This document shows positions 42,097 to 50,940 of a stretch of DNA of 64,000 nt, piece by piece. Every line of letters begins with the position of its first letter. Position 1 is the first letter of the stretch. The stretch is taken from the NCBI RefSeq assembly GCF_023706045.1, contig NZ_BQYL01000001.1, forward strand, positions 496,001-560,000, given 5' to 3'. The position numbers and the translations under genes are program-made. The DNA comes from Kangiella sp. TOML190 (GTDB taxonomy: Bacteria > Pseudomonadota > Gammaproteobacteria > Enterobacterales > Kangiellaceae). The notes under the pieces were generated by a model. The model was not told where the DNA came from. It saw nothing but the letters and a program-made list of their open reading frames with translations, and made no database searches.

Positions 42097-42765
42097 CTAT
42101 TGAGACAGCGCGACCAAATAACCATCGCGTTCATAAAAAGATTCGATATACAGCTCAGTAAAATCATCCACAACCGACTTGTTCACCTCATCTAAACTCA
42201 ACATATTGTCGCGCCATTTACACAACTTTTTAAAATCTTCCAAGGAGTCCTCGCCAGTTTCATCAGCTAACATTTGACTGCGCATTAAAAACGGCGCAAA
42301 GGCGGAATCGACTAGACTAAACGAGTCGCCTGCAAAAAAACCTTGATCGCCTACTTGATGTTCAAGATGCGCTAGCTTTTTAGCTAGGTCAGCTTGAATT
42401 TGGCGGAAAGTTTGCTCACGACGCGCTTGTGTTAACTGATGCTGAGCATTATTTAAACTACTACTAAACTCTATCCAAGCCCGATATTGAGCTTTCAATA
42501 AAGGATCTTGTGGTAATAGAGGAGCGCCATTGGTTTCGTCCAAATATTCATTGATTACTGCCGACTCAAACAACACCTCTTCGCCAACCCGCATTAATGG
42601 CACCTTACCCAATGGAGAAATTTTCAAAAACCACTCTGGCTTTTTCGCCAAGTCAATATATTCAATGGTGTAATCAATTTTTTTATGCAACAAGGTAATT
42701 ACTGAGCGTTGTACAAATGGACAAAGCTTAAAACTAACTAGTATGGGTTGATCAATTTTGCTCAT
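42097..42765 (-). CDS. Glutathione S-transferase family protein
   Basis: A 222-residue protein with an N-terminal thioredoxin-like GST domain (CPFVQRS near 14-20 as the thiol/glutathione site, then GKVPLM and ESAVINEYLDE) and an all-helical C-terminal domain. The Cys in the active position suggests an Omega/Beta-type enzyme with thioltransferase chemistry. The ATG at 42765 has AGGA upstream, which decides against 42786. Confidence 0.88.
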   Translation of the reverse strand: MSKIDQPILVSFKLCPFVQRSVITLLHKKIDYTIEYIDLAKKPEWFLKISPLGKVPLMRVGEEVLFESAVINEYLDETNGAPLLPQDPLLKAQYRAWIEFSSSLNNAQHQLTQARREQTFRQIQADLAKKLAHLEHQVGDQGFFAGDSFSLVDSAFAPFLMRSQMLADETGEDSLEDFKKLCKWRDNMLSLDEVNKSVVDDFTELYIESFYERDGYLVALSQ

Positions 42766-42867
42766 AATTTCCTGGGCGATAGCCAATTTTTAACTAATGT
42801 AAATCTAATATTGGATAATTGCAACTTAGGCCGTCAGCAAACTTAGAAAATCATTTTAATCGGCTAT

Positions 42868-42891
42868 AAAAAAAAGCGGCTTACGCCGCTT
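42868..42891 (-). terminator. Intrinsic terminator of the SlyD-like gene
   Basis: On the minus strand AAGCGGC (42885-42891) pairs with GCCGCTT (42874-42880) around GTAA and is followed by a run of T residues (42868-42875). It lies just after the stop codon of the isomerase gene. Confidence 0.88.
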
Positions 42892-42900
42892 CAGTATTGA

Positions 42901-43383
42901 TTAGTGCTGATGGCCGCCTTCACCATGCACATGACCATGAGCTAACTCTTCATCACTCGCAGCACGAATTTCTTTTACCGTTACATCGAAGACCAATTCA
43001 ATACCAGCCAATGGATGATTGCCATCAACCGTCACTTGTTCGCCTTCAACTTTAGTTACGGTTATCAGCTGTGGACCATTCGGAGATTCGGCATGAAACT
43101 GCATACCAGCTTCAATTTTATCCACACCCTGAAATGCTGATACAGGCACTTCTTTAACGAACTCTTCATTACGTTGGCCGTAGGCATCTTCTGGTGCAAC
43201 GGTCACTTGCAACTGCTCACCAACGCTTTTACCCAGCAACGCCGACTCTAAACCAGGAATGATATTCTGGAAGCCACATAAAAAAGCCAAAGGTTCGTTA
43301 CCTTCGGAAGTGTCCACCAACTGGCCTTCCGCGGTAGTCACGGTGTAATCAATTAAAGCCACGTTATTTTTTTCGATCTGCAT
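42901..43383 (-). CDS. slyD: FKBP-type peptidyl-prolyl isomerase with His-rich tail (SlyD type)
   Basis: A 160-residue protein with the short SlyD-type FKBP domain (the LVDTSEGNEPLAFLCG segment and GLESALLGK) and an inserted chaperone flap domain (about 70-130). The tail GHVHGEGGHQH is histidine-rich and should bind Ni or Zn, as in SlyD. It is a cytoplasmic folding factor and metal-binding protein. The tail is shorter than in E. coli SlyD. It is a single-gene unit with its own terminator. Confidence 0.88.
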   Translation of the reverse strand: MQIEKNNVALIDYTVTTAEGQLVDTSEGNEPLAFLCGFQNIIPGLESALLGKSVGEQLQVTVAPEDAYGQRNEEFVKEVPVSAFQGVDKIEAGMQFHAESPNGPQLITVTKVEGEQVTVDGNHPLAGIELVFDVTVKEIRAASDEELAHGHVHGEGGHQH

Positions 43384-43701
43384 ATTTGCCTCGTTTGGTT
43401 AAGTTTAAAAGCTTAATAAAGCGCTTGGTTACTCTTAACTAAACGCACAACAATAAAGCCATCAGTTGTTTTTTATTTTTTAAGAGGCTGTAACCTCTAA
43501 TCTACCTATAGTCTAGAAAACCGATAAATTTAAACATTAAGATTTTTCCAACTATGGTGCTACTTGGTAGCCAAAATATAAACCGCAAAGAAGGATTTTT
43601 ATTCGAGTAGGCGACCAAAAATTTTATTAGGCAAGGAGCGTATATAAATACATGACCAACTAATCAAATTTTTAGCAAAACAATGGAATAAAAAGGCCTT
43701 T
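43384..43701. other. 318-bp gene-free region between lipA and slyD
   Basis: No convincing ORF or RNA gene is seen. It is AT-rich. A short stem AGAGG/CCTCT is at 43483-43498. The sequence AAAAAGGCCTTTTT (43690-43703) overlaps the lipA stop codon and may form a weak terminator for the minus-strand lip operon. The slyD promoter should lie near 43390-43480, but no clear box stands out. Confidence 0.5.
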
Positions 43702-44679
43702 TTAGGATATTTTTTTCCCAGCAGCTTGCTGATCCGCATGGTACGAGGACCGCACCATAGGCCCACTAGCCACATTCGTAAAGCCTAACTCTTCCGCAAT
43801 TCGGCCTAGCTCATCAAACTCTTTTGGCGGCATAAAACGCATCACCGGATGATGATACTTACTCGGCTGTAAATACTGACCCAATGTCAACATATCCACC
43901 CCGTGCGCGCGTAAATCTTTCATCACTTCGATAATTTCTTCATTGGTTTCACCCAAGCCAATCATTAAACCCGATTTGGTTGGAATTCCAGGATAGCGCT
44001 CTTTAAATTGCTTAAGTAGATCCAGCGACCATTGATAATCCGCGCCGGGTCGTGCTTGCTTATAGAGTCTCGGCACGGTTTCTAAATTGTGGTTAAACAC
44101 ATCTGGCAGACCATCGACCATCAGATCCAAAGCTTTTTCCATACGCCCCCGAAAATCAGGTACCAACACTTCGATTTTCAGCTCTGGATTTTGCTCACGC
44201 GCAACTCGTACGCACTCGGTAATATGAGCCGAACCACCATCACGCAAATCATCACGATCCACAGAGGTGATCACCACATATTTTAAACCCATGGATTTAA
44301 CCGAATCGGCCAAGTTTTGCGGCTCTTCCGGATCAAGCGGCAAAGGACGACCATGTGCCACGTCACAAAACGGGCAACGGCGAGTACAAATGTCGCCCAT
44401 AATCATAAAAGTGGCAGTGCCGTGACCAAAACACTCTGGCAGGTTTGGACAAGAGGCTTCTTCGCATACCGTGTGTAACTTATTGTTACGCAACATATCT
44501 TTGATTTTGGTAATTTGATTACCGTTTGGCAGCCGCACTCGGATCCAGTCCGGTTTACGCGGCATTTCTTCGGTCGGAACGATTTTAATTGGGATCCGCG
44601 CCATCTTATCTTCGGCACGCATTTTCTGACCAGGAATGACTTTACCCGTCACTCGTCCTTTCTTCACTTGTTCGGACAT
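43702..44679 (-). CDS. lipA: Lipoyl synthase
   Basis: A 325-residue radical-SAM enzyme that inserts two sulfurs into protein-bound octanoyl groups to make lipoate. The auxiliary [4Fe-4S] cluster motif is [12 protein letters not shown] and the radical-SAM motif is CTRRCPFC. The C-terminal Ser-rich RSSYHAD segment is present. It follows lipB in the same operon, the standard gammaproteobacterial order. Confidence 0.97.
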   Translation of the reverse strand: MSEQVKKGRVTGKVIPGQKMRAEDKMARIPIKIVPTEEMPRKPDWIRVRLPNGNQITKIKDMLRNNKLHTVCEEASCPNLPECFGHGTATFMIMGDICTRRCPFCDVAHGRPLPLDPEEPQNLADSVKSMGLKYVVITSVDRDDLRDGGSAHITECVRVAREQNPELKIEVLVPDFRGRMEKALDLMVDGLPDVFNHNLETVPRLYKQARPGADYQWSLDLLKQFKERYPGIPTKSGLMIGLGETNEEIIEVMKDLRAHGVDMLTLGQYLQPSKYHHPVMRFMPPKEFDELGRIAEELGFTNVASGPMVRSSYHADQQAAGKKIS

Positions 44680-44689
44680 GCAATTCTCT

Positions 44690-45361
44690 TTAGGCTTGGG
44701 CCGCTGCTAATGATGGCAAACCGGCGCTTTCAAGGCGCTTAGTATACCCTAATTTGTCACACAATTGATCGATCAGATCCGGCTTAATCCGCTCAAGATC
44801 CTCTGGTCCACCCTTGCTGGCGATCTGGGTCATGACCATATCTTGGTAGCCGCAAGGATTGATTCGGGCAAATGGCTCTAGATCCATATTGACATTAAGC
44901 GCTAGGCCGTGAAAGGACTTACCTTTACGAATGCGCAAACCTAGGGAGCAGATTTTCTCACCATCGGTATAAACGCCTGGCGCATCGGCTCTTGGCGCAG
45001 CTTCGATACCGTATTTAGCCAACATATCGACAATCGCATTTTCTATTCCTGAAACCAGATCCCTTGGCCCCATATTCTTGCGACGTAAATCAATCATAAA
45101 ATAAGCCACTTGCTGGCCTGGGCCGTGATACGTCACTTGACCGCCACGATCGACCTGAACCACCGGAATATCGCCCGGAAATAAAACGTGCTCAGCCTTA
45201 CCAGCTTGACCTTGAGTAAAAACCGGATCATGCTCCACCAGCCAAATTTCATCGCCAGTTTCCGCATCGCGATTATCAGTATAAGCCTGCATGGCCTTCC
45301 ATACGGGCACATAATCTTGTCGTCCCAATTCACGGATAACAACGGTATTTTCTATCGACAT
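44690..45361 (-). CDS. lipB: Octanoyltransferase
   Basis: A 223-residue enzyme that moves octanoate from acyl carrier protein to lipoyl domains, providing the lipA substrate. Family segments are [18 protein letters not shown] and the late [19 protein letters not shown], with the catalytic Cys in PCGYQDM and Lys in the conserved SLGL-R region. It is 10 bp before lipA. Confidence 0.96.
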   Translation of the reverse strand: MSIENTVVIRELGRQDYVPVWKAMQAYTDNRDAETGDEIWLVEHDPVFTQGQAGKAEHVLFPGDIPVVQVDRGGQVTYHGPGQQVAYFMIDLRRKNMGPRDLVSGIENAIVDMLAKYGIEAAPRADAPGVYTDGEKICSLGLRIRKGKSFHGLALNVNMDLEPFARINPCGYQDMVMTQIASKGGPEDLERIKPDLIDQLCDKLGYTKRLESAGLPSLAAAQA

Positions 45362-45401
45362 AAGCTTTCTCTTAACGGTTTTACCGACTACTGCAACGCA
45401 A

Positions 45402-45671
45402 CTAGAGCGTCATTTTTACCCCATCAACGGTAAAAACGTCTTTATACAAAGCATCTACCTGCTCTTTATTTTCAACTCGAATGTTAAAAGATAAAGAAAC
45501 GTAGTTACCATTGCGACTAAGTTGCGAGCTAGGCGAATAATCGTTAGGCGCATGACGATTGACCACTTCGGCCACTTCCATATCGATCCCTTCGCGATTC
45601 ACTGCCATCACTTTAAAGCAAATGTCCGCGGGGAATTGCCATAACTCGTCTCTGTCGTAATTTTGATCCAT
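45402..45671 (-). CDS. ybeD: YbeD/UPF0250-family protein
   Basis: An 89-residue protein of the DUF493/YbeD family, an ACT-like small fold, with the typical [16 protein letters not shown] start and a VDALYKDV segment near the end. Its position between dacA and lipB is conserved, though here the D-amino-acid aminotransferase gene is inserted. The ATG at 45671 with AGGT upstream is chosen over GTG at 45680. Function unknown, perhaps regulatory. Confidence 0.9.
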   Translation of the reverse strand: MDQNYDRDELWQFPADICFKVMAVNREGIDMEVAEVVNRHAPNDYSPSSQLSRNGNYVSLSFNIRVENKEQVDALYKDVFTVDGVKMTL

Positions 45672-45775
45672 AAGGGTCACCTAACTTTTATTACTATTAC
45701 CAATTACTATCAGCAATCACTATCATTTAGTTAACCAGAGTAACTGGCTAGCCGTTATAGGTTACCGATTTTTTG

Positions 45776-46663
45776 CTAACTCAAAGGATTAAACCCTTGA
45801 TATAAATCATTTTTTAGCTGCTGGTAAGCCTCAAACAGCTGTTGCCAAACAGGTCCAGCTCGACCAGTCCCAATATTAACATCATTTAACTCAACCACAG
45901 GGCGGATTTCCTTATTCGTGCTGGTTAACCAAATTTCATCTGCCGTTGCCAGCTCTGATTCAGAAATTAACCGCTCTTGGGTACTAAAACCCAATTCCTT
46001 GGCTAACCATAATACAAACTCGCGGGTTACGCCTGCTAGAATCTCAGCATCTAAGGGTGGCGTGATGATCTGCTGACCTTTCACCATAAACAGATTACTG
46101 GCGGTAGCTTCAACCGCATAACCATTTCGCACTAATATGGTGTCATCCTTACCATTTTCAAGCGCTTCTTGCAGCAGCAGACAATTGGCTAACAAGCTGG
46201 TGGATTTAATGTCACAACGATGCCAACGAATATCAGTTCGAGTGATAGCGGTTACTGCGACTACGGCCGCCAAATCCTTTATATTGGCTTGTAACTGAAT
46301 CTCAGGCAGCGGCGTGACCATAGCCAAAATAGTTGGCTTTGGGCTTTGCGTTAATAGGTGTTGTCGCACGGGATCGACGCCACGAGTTACTTGTAAATAC
46401 AAGGTGGCATTGACTAATTCGTTAGCTTCTAATAATCGCAAGGCGATCTGTTGCCAATTCGCTAAAGATATAGATAAGGGCAAATGGATCGCGGCTAAAC
46501 TTTGGTTCAACCTACTAATGTGCTGTTCAAAGCGAAAGTACTGTCCGTTATAAGCCGGAATAACTTCATAAACGCCATCGGCAAATAAAAAGCCCCGATC
46601 CATTACTGAGATCTGGGCTTGTTTACTATCAAGGTATTCGTCGTTTAGGTAAACTATCGACAT
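45776..46663 (-). CDS. dat: D-amino-acid aminotransferase
   Basis: A 295-residue PLP fold-type IV transaminase. VMDRGFLFADGVYEVIP near the N-terminus and the PLP Lys in WHRCDIKSTSLLANCLL are those of D-alanine transaminase; the late TSTNKEIRPVVELN segment also fits. It would interconvert D-alanine and D-glutamate and their keto acids for cell-wall synthesis. It lies directly downstream of dacA, which releases D-alanine, a functional fit. Branched-chain or aminodeoxychorismate enzymes are less likely. Confidence 0.9.
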   Translation of the reverse strand: MSIVYLNDEYLDSKQAQISVMDRGFLFADGVYEVIPAYNGQYFRFEQHISRLNQSLAAIHLPLSISLANWQQIALRLLEANELVNATLYLQVTRGVDPVRQHLLTQSPKPTILAMVTPLPEIQLQANIKDLAAVVAVTAITRTDIRWHRCDIKSTSLLANCLLLQEALENGKDDTILVRNGYAVEATASNLFMVKGQQIITPPLDAEILAGVTREFVLWLAKELGFSTQERLISESELATADEIWLTSTNKEIRPVVELNDVNIGTGRAGPVWQQLFEAYQQLKNDLYQGFNPLS

Positions 46664-46687
46664 ATCATGTTATTCACTAATGACGCT

Positions 46688-47884
46688 TTAGAACCACAGC
46701 TTAACCGAGTCCCACATACGACCGAAAAAACCAGCTTCTTGCACCGCTTCGAGCGCGACCATTGGCATTTTCTTAACGACTTTGCCATTGACCTTAAAGG
46801 TCACTTCACCAACCTTCTGCCCTTTTGCGATCGGCGCAATCAACTCAGGAGTCAACACATAGTTAGCCTTTAAATTAGCTTTATCACTTTTAAGTAAGCT
46901 AATGGTGGCATCTTCGGCTAAACCTGCCGCAAACTCGTTTTCCTCACCTTTCCATACCCGAACTTTTTTTAGCGTTTTACCGCCCTCAAAAGGCGTGACA
47001 TTGGTGTAAAAACGGAAACCATAATTTAGCAGTTTACGGCTTTCACTGGTTCGTTTGGCATTGGAATCCGTACCCATAACCACTGCAATTAAGCGAGTTT
47101 CATCATTAACTGCTGAAGAGACCAAACAGTAGCCCGCCTCTTCGGTGTGGCCAGTTTTCAAACCATCGACTTGCAAACCTTGGTCTTTGAGCAAGTCGTT
47201 ACGGTTTTGCTGAGTAATACCGTTATAACGGTACTCTCGTTCAGAATACAGCGCATAGTCCGCCGGAAAATCCTCGATTAAGGCGCGTGATAAGACAGCA
47301 AGATCCTTAGCCGTAGTCAGGTGTCCCTCATCGGGCAGACCGGTACTGTTTTCATAATGAGTCGATTTCATGCCCAAACGTTTCGCATGAACATTCATCA
47401 GTTCAGCAAAAGCATCTTCCGTGCCAGCGATATGCTCAGCCATGGCAATGCTGGCATCATTACCGGATTGAATCACAATCCCTTTCAATAAATCATCGAC
47501 CAAAACGTATTTGTTAACTTCGACAAACATCAAAGAAGAACCTTTAAGCTTAGGGTTTTGCGCCCAAGCATTTTCGCTAATCAAGACCTTGTCATCGCTC
47601 TTTATAGCGCCTTTTTCTAATTCATCGGAGATAATGTAACTGGTCATGATTTTGGTGAGGCTGGCCGGCGGCAAGGGTTCGTCTGCATTGTTTTGCACCA
47701 ACACCTGCCCCGTTTCATAGTCCATCAACAAAAAAGACTTGGCTTCAATATTCGGTAAGGCGGGAGAGGCCGCCATTAAAGGTGAACTGACTAGTAAAGC
47801 ACTAAAAATAGCAACACCAGTAACCGCTAAAAAAGAGCCTAGGTTTTCTTTCATAGTACGATTTAATTTGGTACGAATGGACAT
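46688..47884 (-). CDS. dacA: D-alanyl-D-alanine carboxypeptidase (PBP5/6 type)
   Basis: A 398-residue low-molecular-mass PBP. It has an N-terminal signal, the acylation motif SLTK, SGN in IQSGNDASIAM, KTG in DGLKTGHTEE, a C-terminal beta domain and an amphipathic terminal helix (GFFGRMWDSVKLWF) for membrane attachment. It trims the terminal D-Ala from peptidoglycan stem peptides in the periplasm. Confidence 0.95.
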   Translation of the reverse strand: MSIRTKLNRTMKENLGSFLAVTGVAIFSALLVSSPLMAASPALPNIEAKSFLLMDYETGQVLVQNNADEPLPPASLTKIMTSYIISDELEKGAIKSDDKVLISENAWAQNPKLKGSSLMFVEVNKYVLVDDLLKGIVIQSGNDASIAMAEHIAGTEDAFAELMNVHAKRLGMKSTHYENSTGLPDEGHLTTAKDLAVLSRALIEDFPADYALYSEREYRYNGITQQNRNDLLKDQGLQVDGLKTGHTEEAGYCLVSSAVNDETRLIAVVMGTDSNAKRTSESRKLLNYGFRFYTNVTPFEGGKTLKKVRVWKGEENEFAAGLAEDATISLLKSDKANLKANYVLTPELIAPIAKGQKVGEVTFKVNGKVVKKMPMVALEAVQEAGFFGRMWDSVKLWF

Positions 47885-47895
47885 AAATTTCTCGA

Positions 47896-48759
47896 TTATT
47901 CTGTCACTAATTTAGGGGTTGAACCTAAATCGTATTGACGCAATTGTTGTAAAATGGATTCCGCCGTTGAGCCATCGCCCAATGGACCAATTCTCACTCG
48001 ATTTAGAGTCATTCCCTGCGAATTTTTAAATGGTGTTACTTTGATCGGTTGCTGAAAAAACTCGCGCAATCTCGCTGCTAAGGTATCGGCTCGTAGCGCA
48101 TCGCTAAAAGCACCCACCTGAACAAACAATCCTGGAGTCGAATTTTGCTCTTTAATCGGCGGGATCACCAATTCGCCACGCTCATAAGTCGCGCCAACGC
48201 CAGTCGAGCGCGGTGAAGCTAATACTTGCACTTCCACTCGAGCAGTGCCTTTATCGTCATAACCCAATTTTTTCGCCGCAGCGTAAGACAAATCAATCAA
48301 GCGGTTTTTAACAAAAGGCCCACGATCATTGACTTTGACCACCACCGTTTTACCCGTATCAATATTGGTTACTCGCGCATAGCTCGGTAAAGGCAAGGTT
48401 TTATGGGCGGCAGTGAACTGATACATGTCATAAATTTCGCCCGACGAGGTACGGCGGCCATGAAACTTTTTACCGTACCAACTGGCGACACCCACATCGA
48501 TATAACCGTCTGCGGAATCTAACACATGATAAACCTTACCATCTTGCTCATAATAAGGCGGATTACCGTAGCGGCTTTTATTTTCTACCCTTGGTTTAGG
48601 CTCTCTTGGCGTTTTATTGCTAAACGAACGATCCGAGTCGCTTGGCGCCGAGTCAGGAATACTTCGATCTAATGGCTCTTGGCTACCTGGACTTTGAATG
48701 TCGGTGGTCGCGCAAGCCGATAGCAAACTCACAGCAAAAATTAAGTAGAGCTTTTTCAT
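47896..48759 (-). CDS. rlpA: Septal-ring lytic transglycosylase RlpA
   Basis: A 287-residue lipoprotein (lipobox LLSAC, Cys16) with a double-psi beta-barrel domain (GVASWYGKKFHGRRTSSGE..., about 90-185) and a C-terminal SPOR domain (about 205-285) that binds denuded glycan at the septum. RlpA cleaves peptidoglycan strands lacking stem peptides in some species. It overlaps mltB by four bases. Confidence 0.93.
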   Translation of the reverse strand: MKKLYLIFAVSLLSACATTDIQSPGSQEPLDRSIPDSAPSDSDRSFSNKTPREPKPRVENKSRYGNPPYYEQDGKVYHVLDSADGYIDVGVASWYGKKFHGRRTSSGEIYDMYQFTAAHKTLPLPSYARVTNIDTGKTVVVKVNDRGPFVKNRLIDLSYAAAKKLGYDDKGTARVEVQVLASPRSTGVGATYERGELVIPPIKEQNSTPGLFVQVGAFSDALRADTLAARLREFFQQPIKVTPFKNSQGMTLNRVRIGPLGDGSTAESILQQLRQYDLGSTPKLVTE

Positions 48760-49796
48760 GATTTAACCTTGGCTGTTTTGTCTTGGTTAGCGGTCTCTAG
48801 GCTTTGCTCATAAGCCGCTTTAATTTCTTGGCTTAACTGATGAACCGCCATAGCATACATGGGGCTGCGATTATAACGGGTTATGACATAAAAGTTGTGA
48901 AATCCAACCCAATTATCGACTCCATCTTTTTGCTTAAAATGATAAATTCCGGCTTTTTGATCGCGACTAGGTACGCTGGTAAATTCTATTTGAGCAACTT
49001 TAAGGGTATCCACATCAAACTTGGGTTTAAGCTGATCATTGTGAAATTGACTCGAAAGGTTTGGTTCTAAGTTCGGCAAAAATTCCGCCACCGGTTCATC
49101 CATAAGCCACTTATGTAATTTAAAATAATTAGCAACGCTACCGATAGCATCGACAGGATTTTCGAACAAATTTATCTGCTCGTCGCCATCAAAATCTACC
49201 GCATAATGGCGATAAGACGTTGGAATAAATTGTCCCATCCCCATAGCGCCAGCATAAGAGCCTTTATGTTTAGCCAGATCCCAGCCCTGCTCTCTAGCCA
49301 ACAAGAAATACTGTTCTAATTCACCTGCGAAAAACTTGGCGCGTTTAGGATAATGGAAAGCTAAAGTGCTAATGGCATCAATGACAGGGAAGCTGCCTTG
49401 AATACGACCATAGAAAGTTTCTACGCCTATAATCGCTACTATCACTTCAGCGGGCACCTGAAACTCCTGTTCCGCTCTTTGCAGAGTATCTTGGTGCTCT
49501 TGCCAGAACTCGACCCCTTTATTAATACGTTTCTGACCCAAAAATATAGGTCGGTATTGATACCAATCTTTTCCTTCGGCTGGACGACTCATGGCATCGA
49601 GGATAGCCTGACGTTTTTCTGCTTGCTGCAAGGCTAGCGCCACATAGTCTTCGGTGAAACCGTGTTTTTGTGCCATAAAAGAGGCAAAATCTTTGGCGTT
49701 GGTCGGAGCCTTGTCAGCCACAGCCTTATCAGCGGCAACCGCTGAAGCAGTTACTAGACTTGAAATTAAAGCAAAAGAGAAAAGATGTTTTATCAC
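48756..49796 (-). CDS. mltB: Membrane-bound lytic transglycosylase B family protein
   Basis: A 346-residue periplasmic muramidase with a cleavable signal (about 1-20) and no lipobox. The catalytic Glu is in IIGVETFYGRIQGSF and GAMGMGQFIPTSYRHYAVD is the family signature. The start is a GTG at 49796 with AAGGA upstream. It makes 1,6-anhydro-muropeptides. The position next to rodA and rlpA is typical. Confidence 0.92.
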   Translation of the reverse strand: MIKHLFSFALISSLVTASAVAADKAVADKAPTNAKDFASFMAQKHGFTEDYVALALQQAEKRQAILDAMSRPAEGKDWYQYRPIFLGQKRINKGVEFWQEHQDTLQRAEQEFQVPAEVIVAIIGVETFYGRIQGSFPVIDAISTLAFHYPKRAKFFAGELEQYFLLAREQGWDLAKHKGSYAGAMGMGQFIPTSYRHYAVDFDGDEQINLFENPVDAIGSVANYFKLHKWLMDEPVAEFLPNLEPNLSSQFHNDQLKPKFDVDTLKVAQIEFTSVPSRDQKAGIYHFKQKDGVDNWVGFHNFYVITRYNRSPMYAMAVHQLSQEIKAAYEQSLETANQDKTAKVKS

Positions 49797-49806
49797 TGTT
49801 GTTTCC

Positions 49807-50940
49807 TTATCGGGAATGTAAACGTCGGTGGGTACGAATAGACATTAAGATACCAAAACCTACCAGCAAGGTCACCATCGAAGTACCGCCATAACTGACT
49901 AGCGGTAATGGTAAACCAACCACTGGCAATAAGCCGCTAACCATGCCTATATTGACAAATAAATATACAAAAAACGTTAAAGTAATCGCCGCCCCAAGCA
50001 AGCGGCTAAAGGTATCCTGCGCCTGTAGGCTGATCTGCAAACCGCGCACAATAACCAATAAATAAAGCACCAATAACAGTATCACGCCCATCAAACCAAA
50101 TTCTTCGCCTAACACTGCGAAGATAAAATCGGTATGCCGCTCGGGCAAAAATTCCAATTGGGATTGGGTTCCATTAAGCCAACCTTTGCCAGTAACCCCG
50201 CCGGAGCCAATGGCGATTTGCGATTGGATAATATGATAACCAGCGCCGAGCGGATCACGCTCCGGATCTAAAAAGGTCAGCACTCGACCTTTTTGGTACT
50301 CTTTCATCCCAAAAAACCACATAAGTGGCGCTATCACCAGCAGCGCAAGCGCCGCAGCGGTTACATAACGCCAACGAATACCTGCAAAAAAGATAACAAA
50401 CAAACCCGACGAAGCAATTAAAATCGAAGTACCTAAATCCGGTTGTAGCATAATCATAATGGTTGGTATCAAGACCAAAATCAATCCCATCAAAAGCTGC
50501 TTAAAACTCGGCGGTAGCGGTTTTTCCGCAAAATACCAGGCAACCATCACCGGCATCGCCAACTTCATAATTTCCGAAGGCTGAAAGCGGATCCCGATAT
50601 TAATCCAGCGTTGAGCACCTTTGCTTGATTCTCCAAACAATAGTACCGACAACAAAAATGCAAGCCCAACCACAAACAGCAGTGGCGACCAAAATTTTAG
50701 GATCCGAGGCGGAATTTGCGCCACCACAAACATCACACCACAGCCAAAACCAAGCCGCACCAACTGGCGCTTGACTAAACCCAAGTCTTCGCCACCCGCA
50801 CTGTAGATCACCATCAACCCAAAGCTCATCAAAAACAATAAGCTGATTAACAAGGGCGTATCAATATGCAGACGCCACAACAGACTTCGTCCTGCTTTGT
50901 GAGTATTGCTAACGCCATGTTGACCTAAGGGCTTAATCAT
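49807..50940 (-). CDS. rodA: SEDS peptidoglycan glycosyltransferase RodA
   Basis: A 377-residue inner-membrane SEDS protein with about ten membrane helices. It has family segments QPSEIMKLAMPVMVAW, LQPDLGTS and the C-terminal LPLPLVSYGGTSM. RodA polymerises glycan strands for cell elongation with PBP2. It overlaps mrdA by four bases (ATGA), which fits the obligate partnership and translational coupling. Confidence 0.97.
   Translation of the reverse strand: MIKPLGQHGVSNTHKAGRSLLWRLHIDTPLLISLLFLMSFGLMVIYSAGGEDLGLVKRQLVRLGFGCGVMFVVAQIPPRILKFWSPLLFVVGLAFLLSVLLFGESSKGAQRWINIGIRFQPSEIMKLAMPVMVAWYFAEKPLPPSFKQLLMGLILVLIPTIMIMLQPDLGTSILIASSGLFVIFFAGIRWRYVTAAALALLVIAPLMWFFGMKEYQKGRVLTFLDPERDPLGAGYHIIQSQIAIGSGGVTGKGWLNGTQSQLEFLPERHTDFIFAVLGEEFGLMGVILLLVLYLLVIVRGLQISLQAQDTFSRLLGAAITLTFFVYLFVNIGMVSGLLPVVGLPLPLVSYGGTSMVTLLVGFGILMSIRTHRRLHSR

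Noticed and set aside
43481-43500. Hairpin AGAGG/CCTCT as a terminator
   Set aside because: The T-run precedes rather than follows the stem on the plus strand, and the minus strand has an A-run after it.
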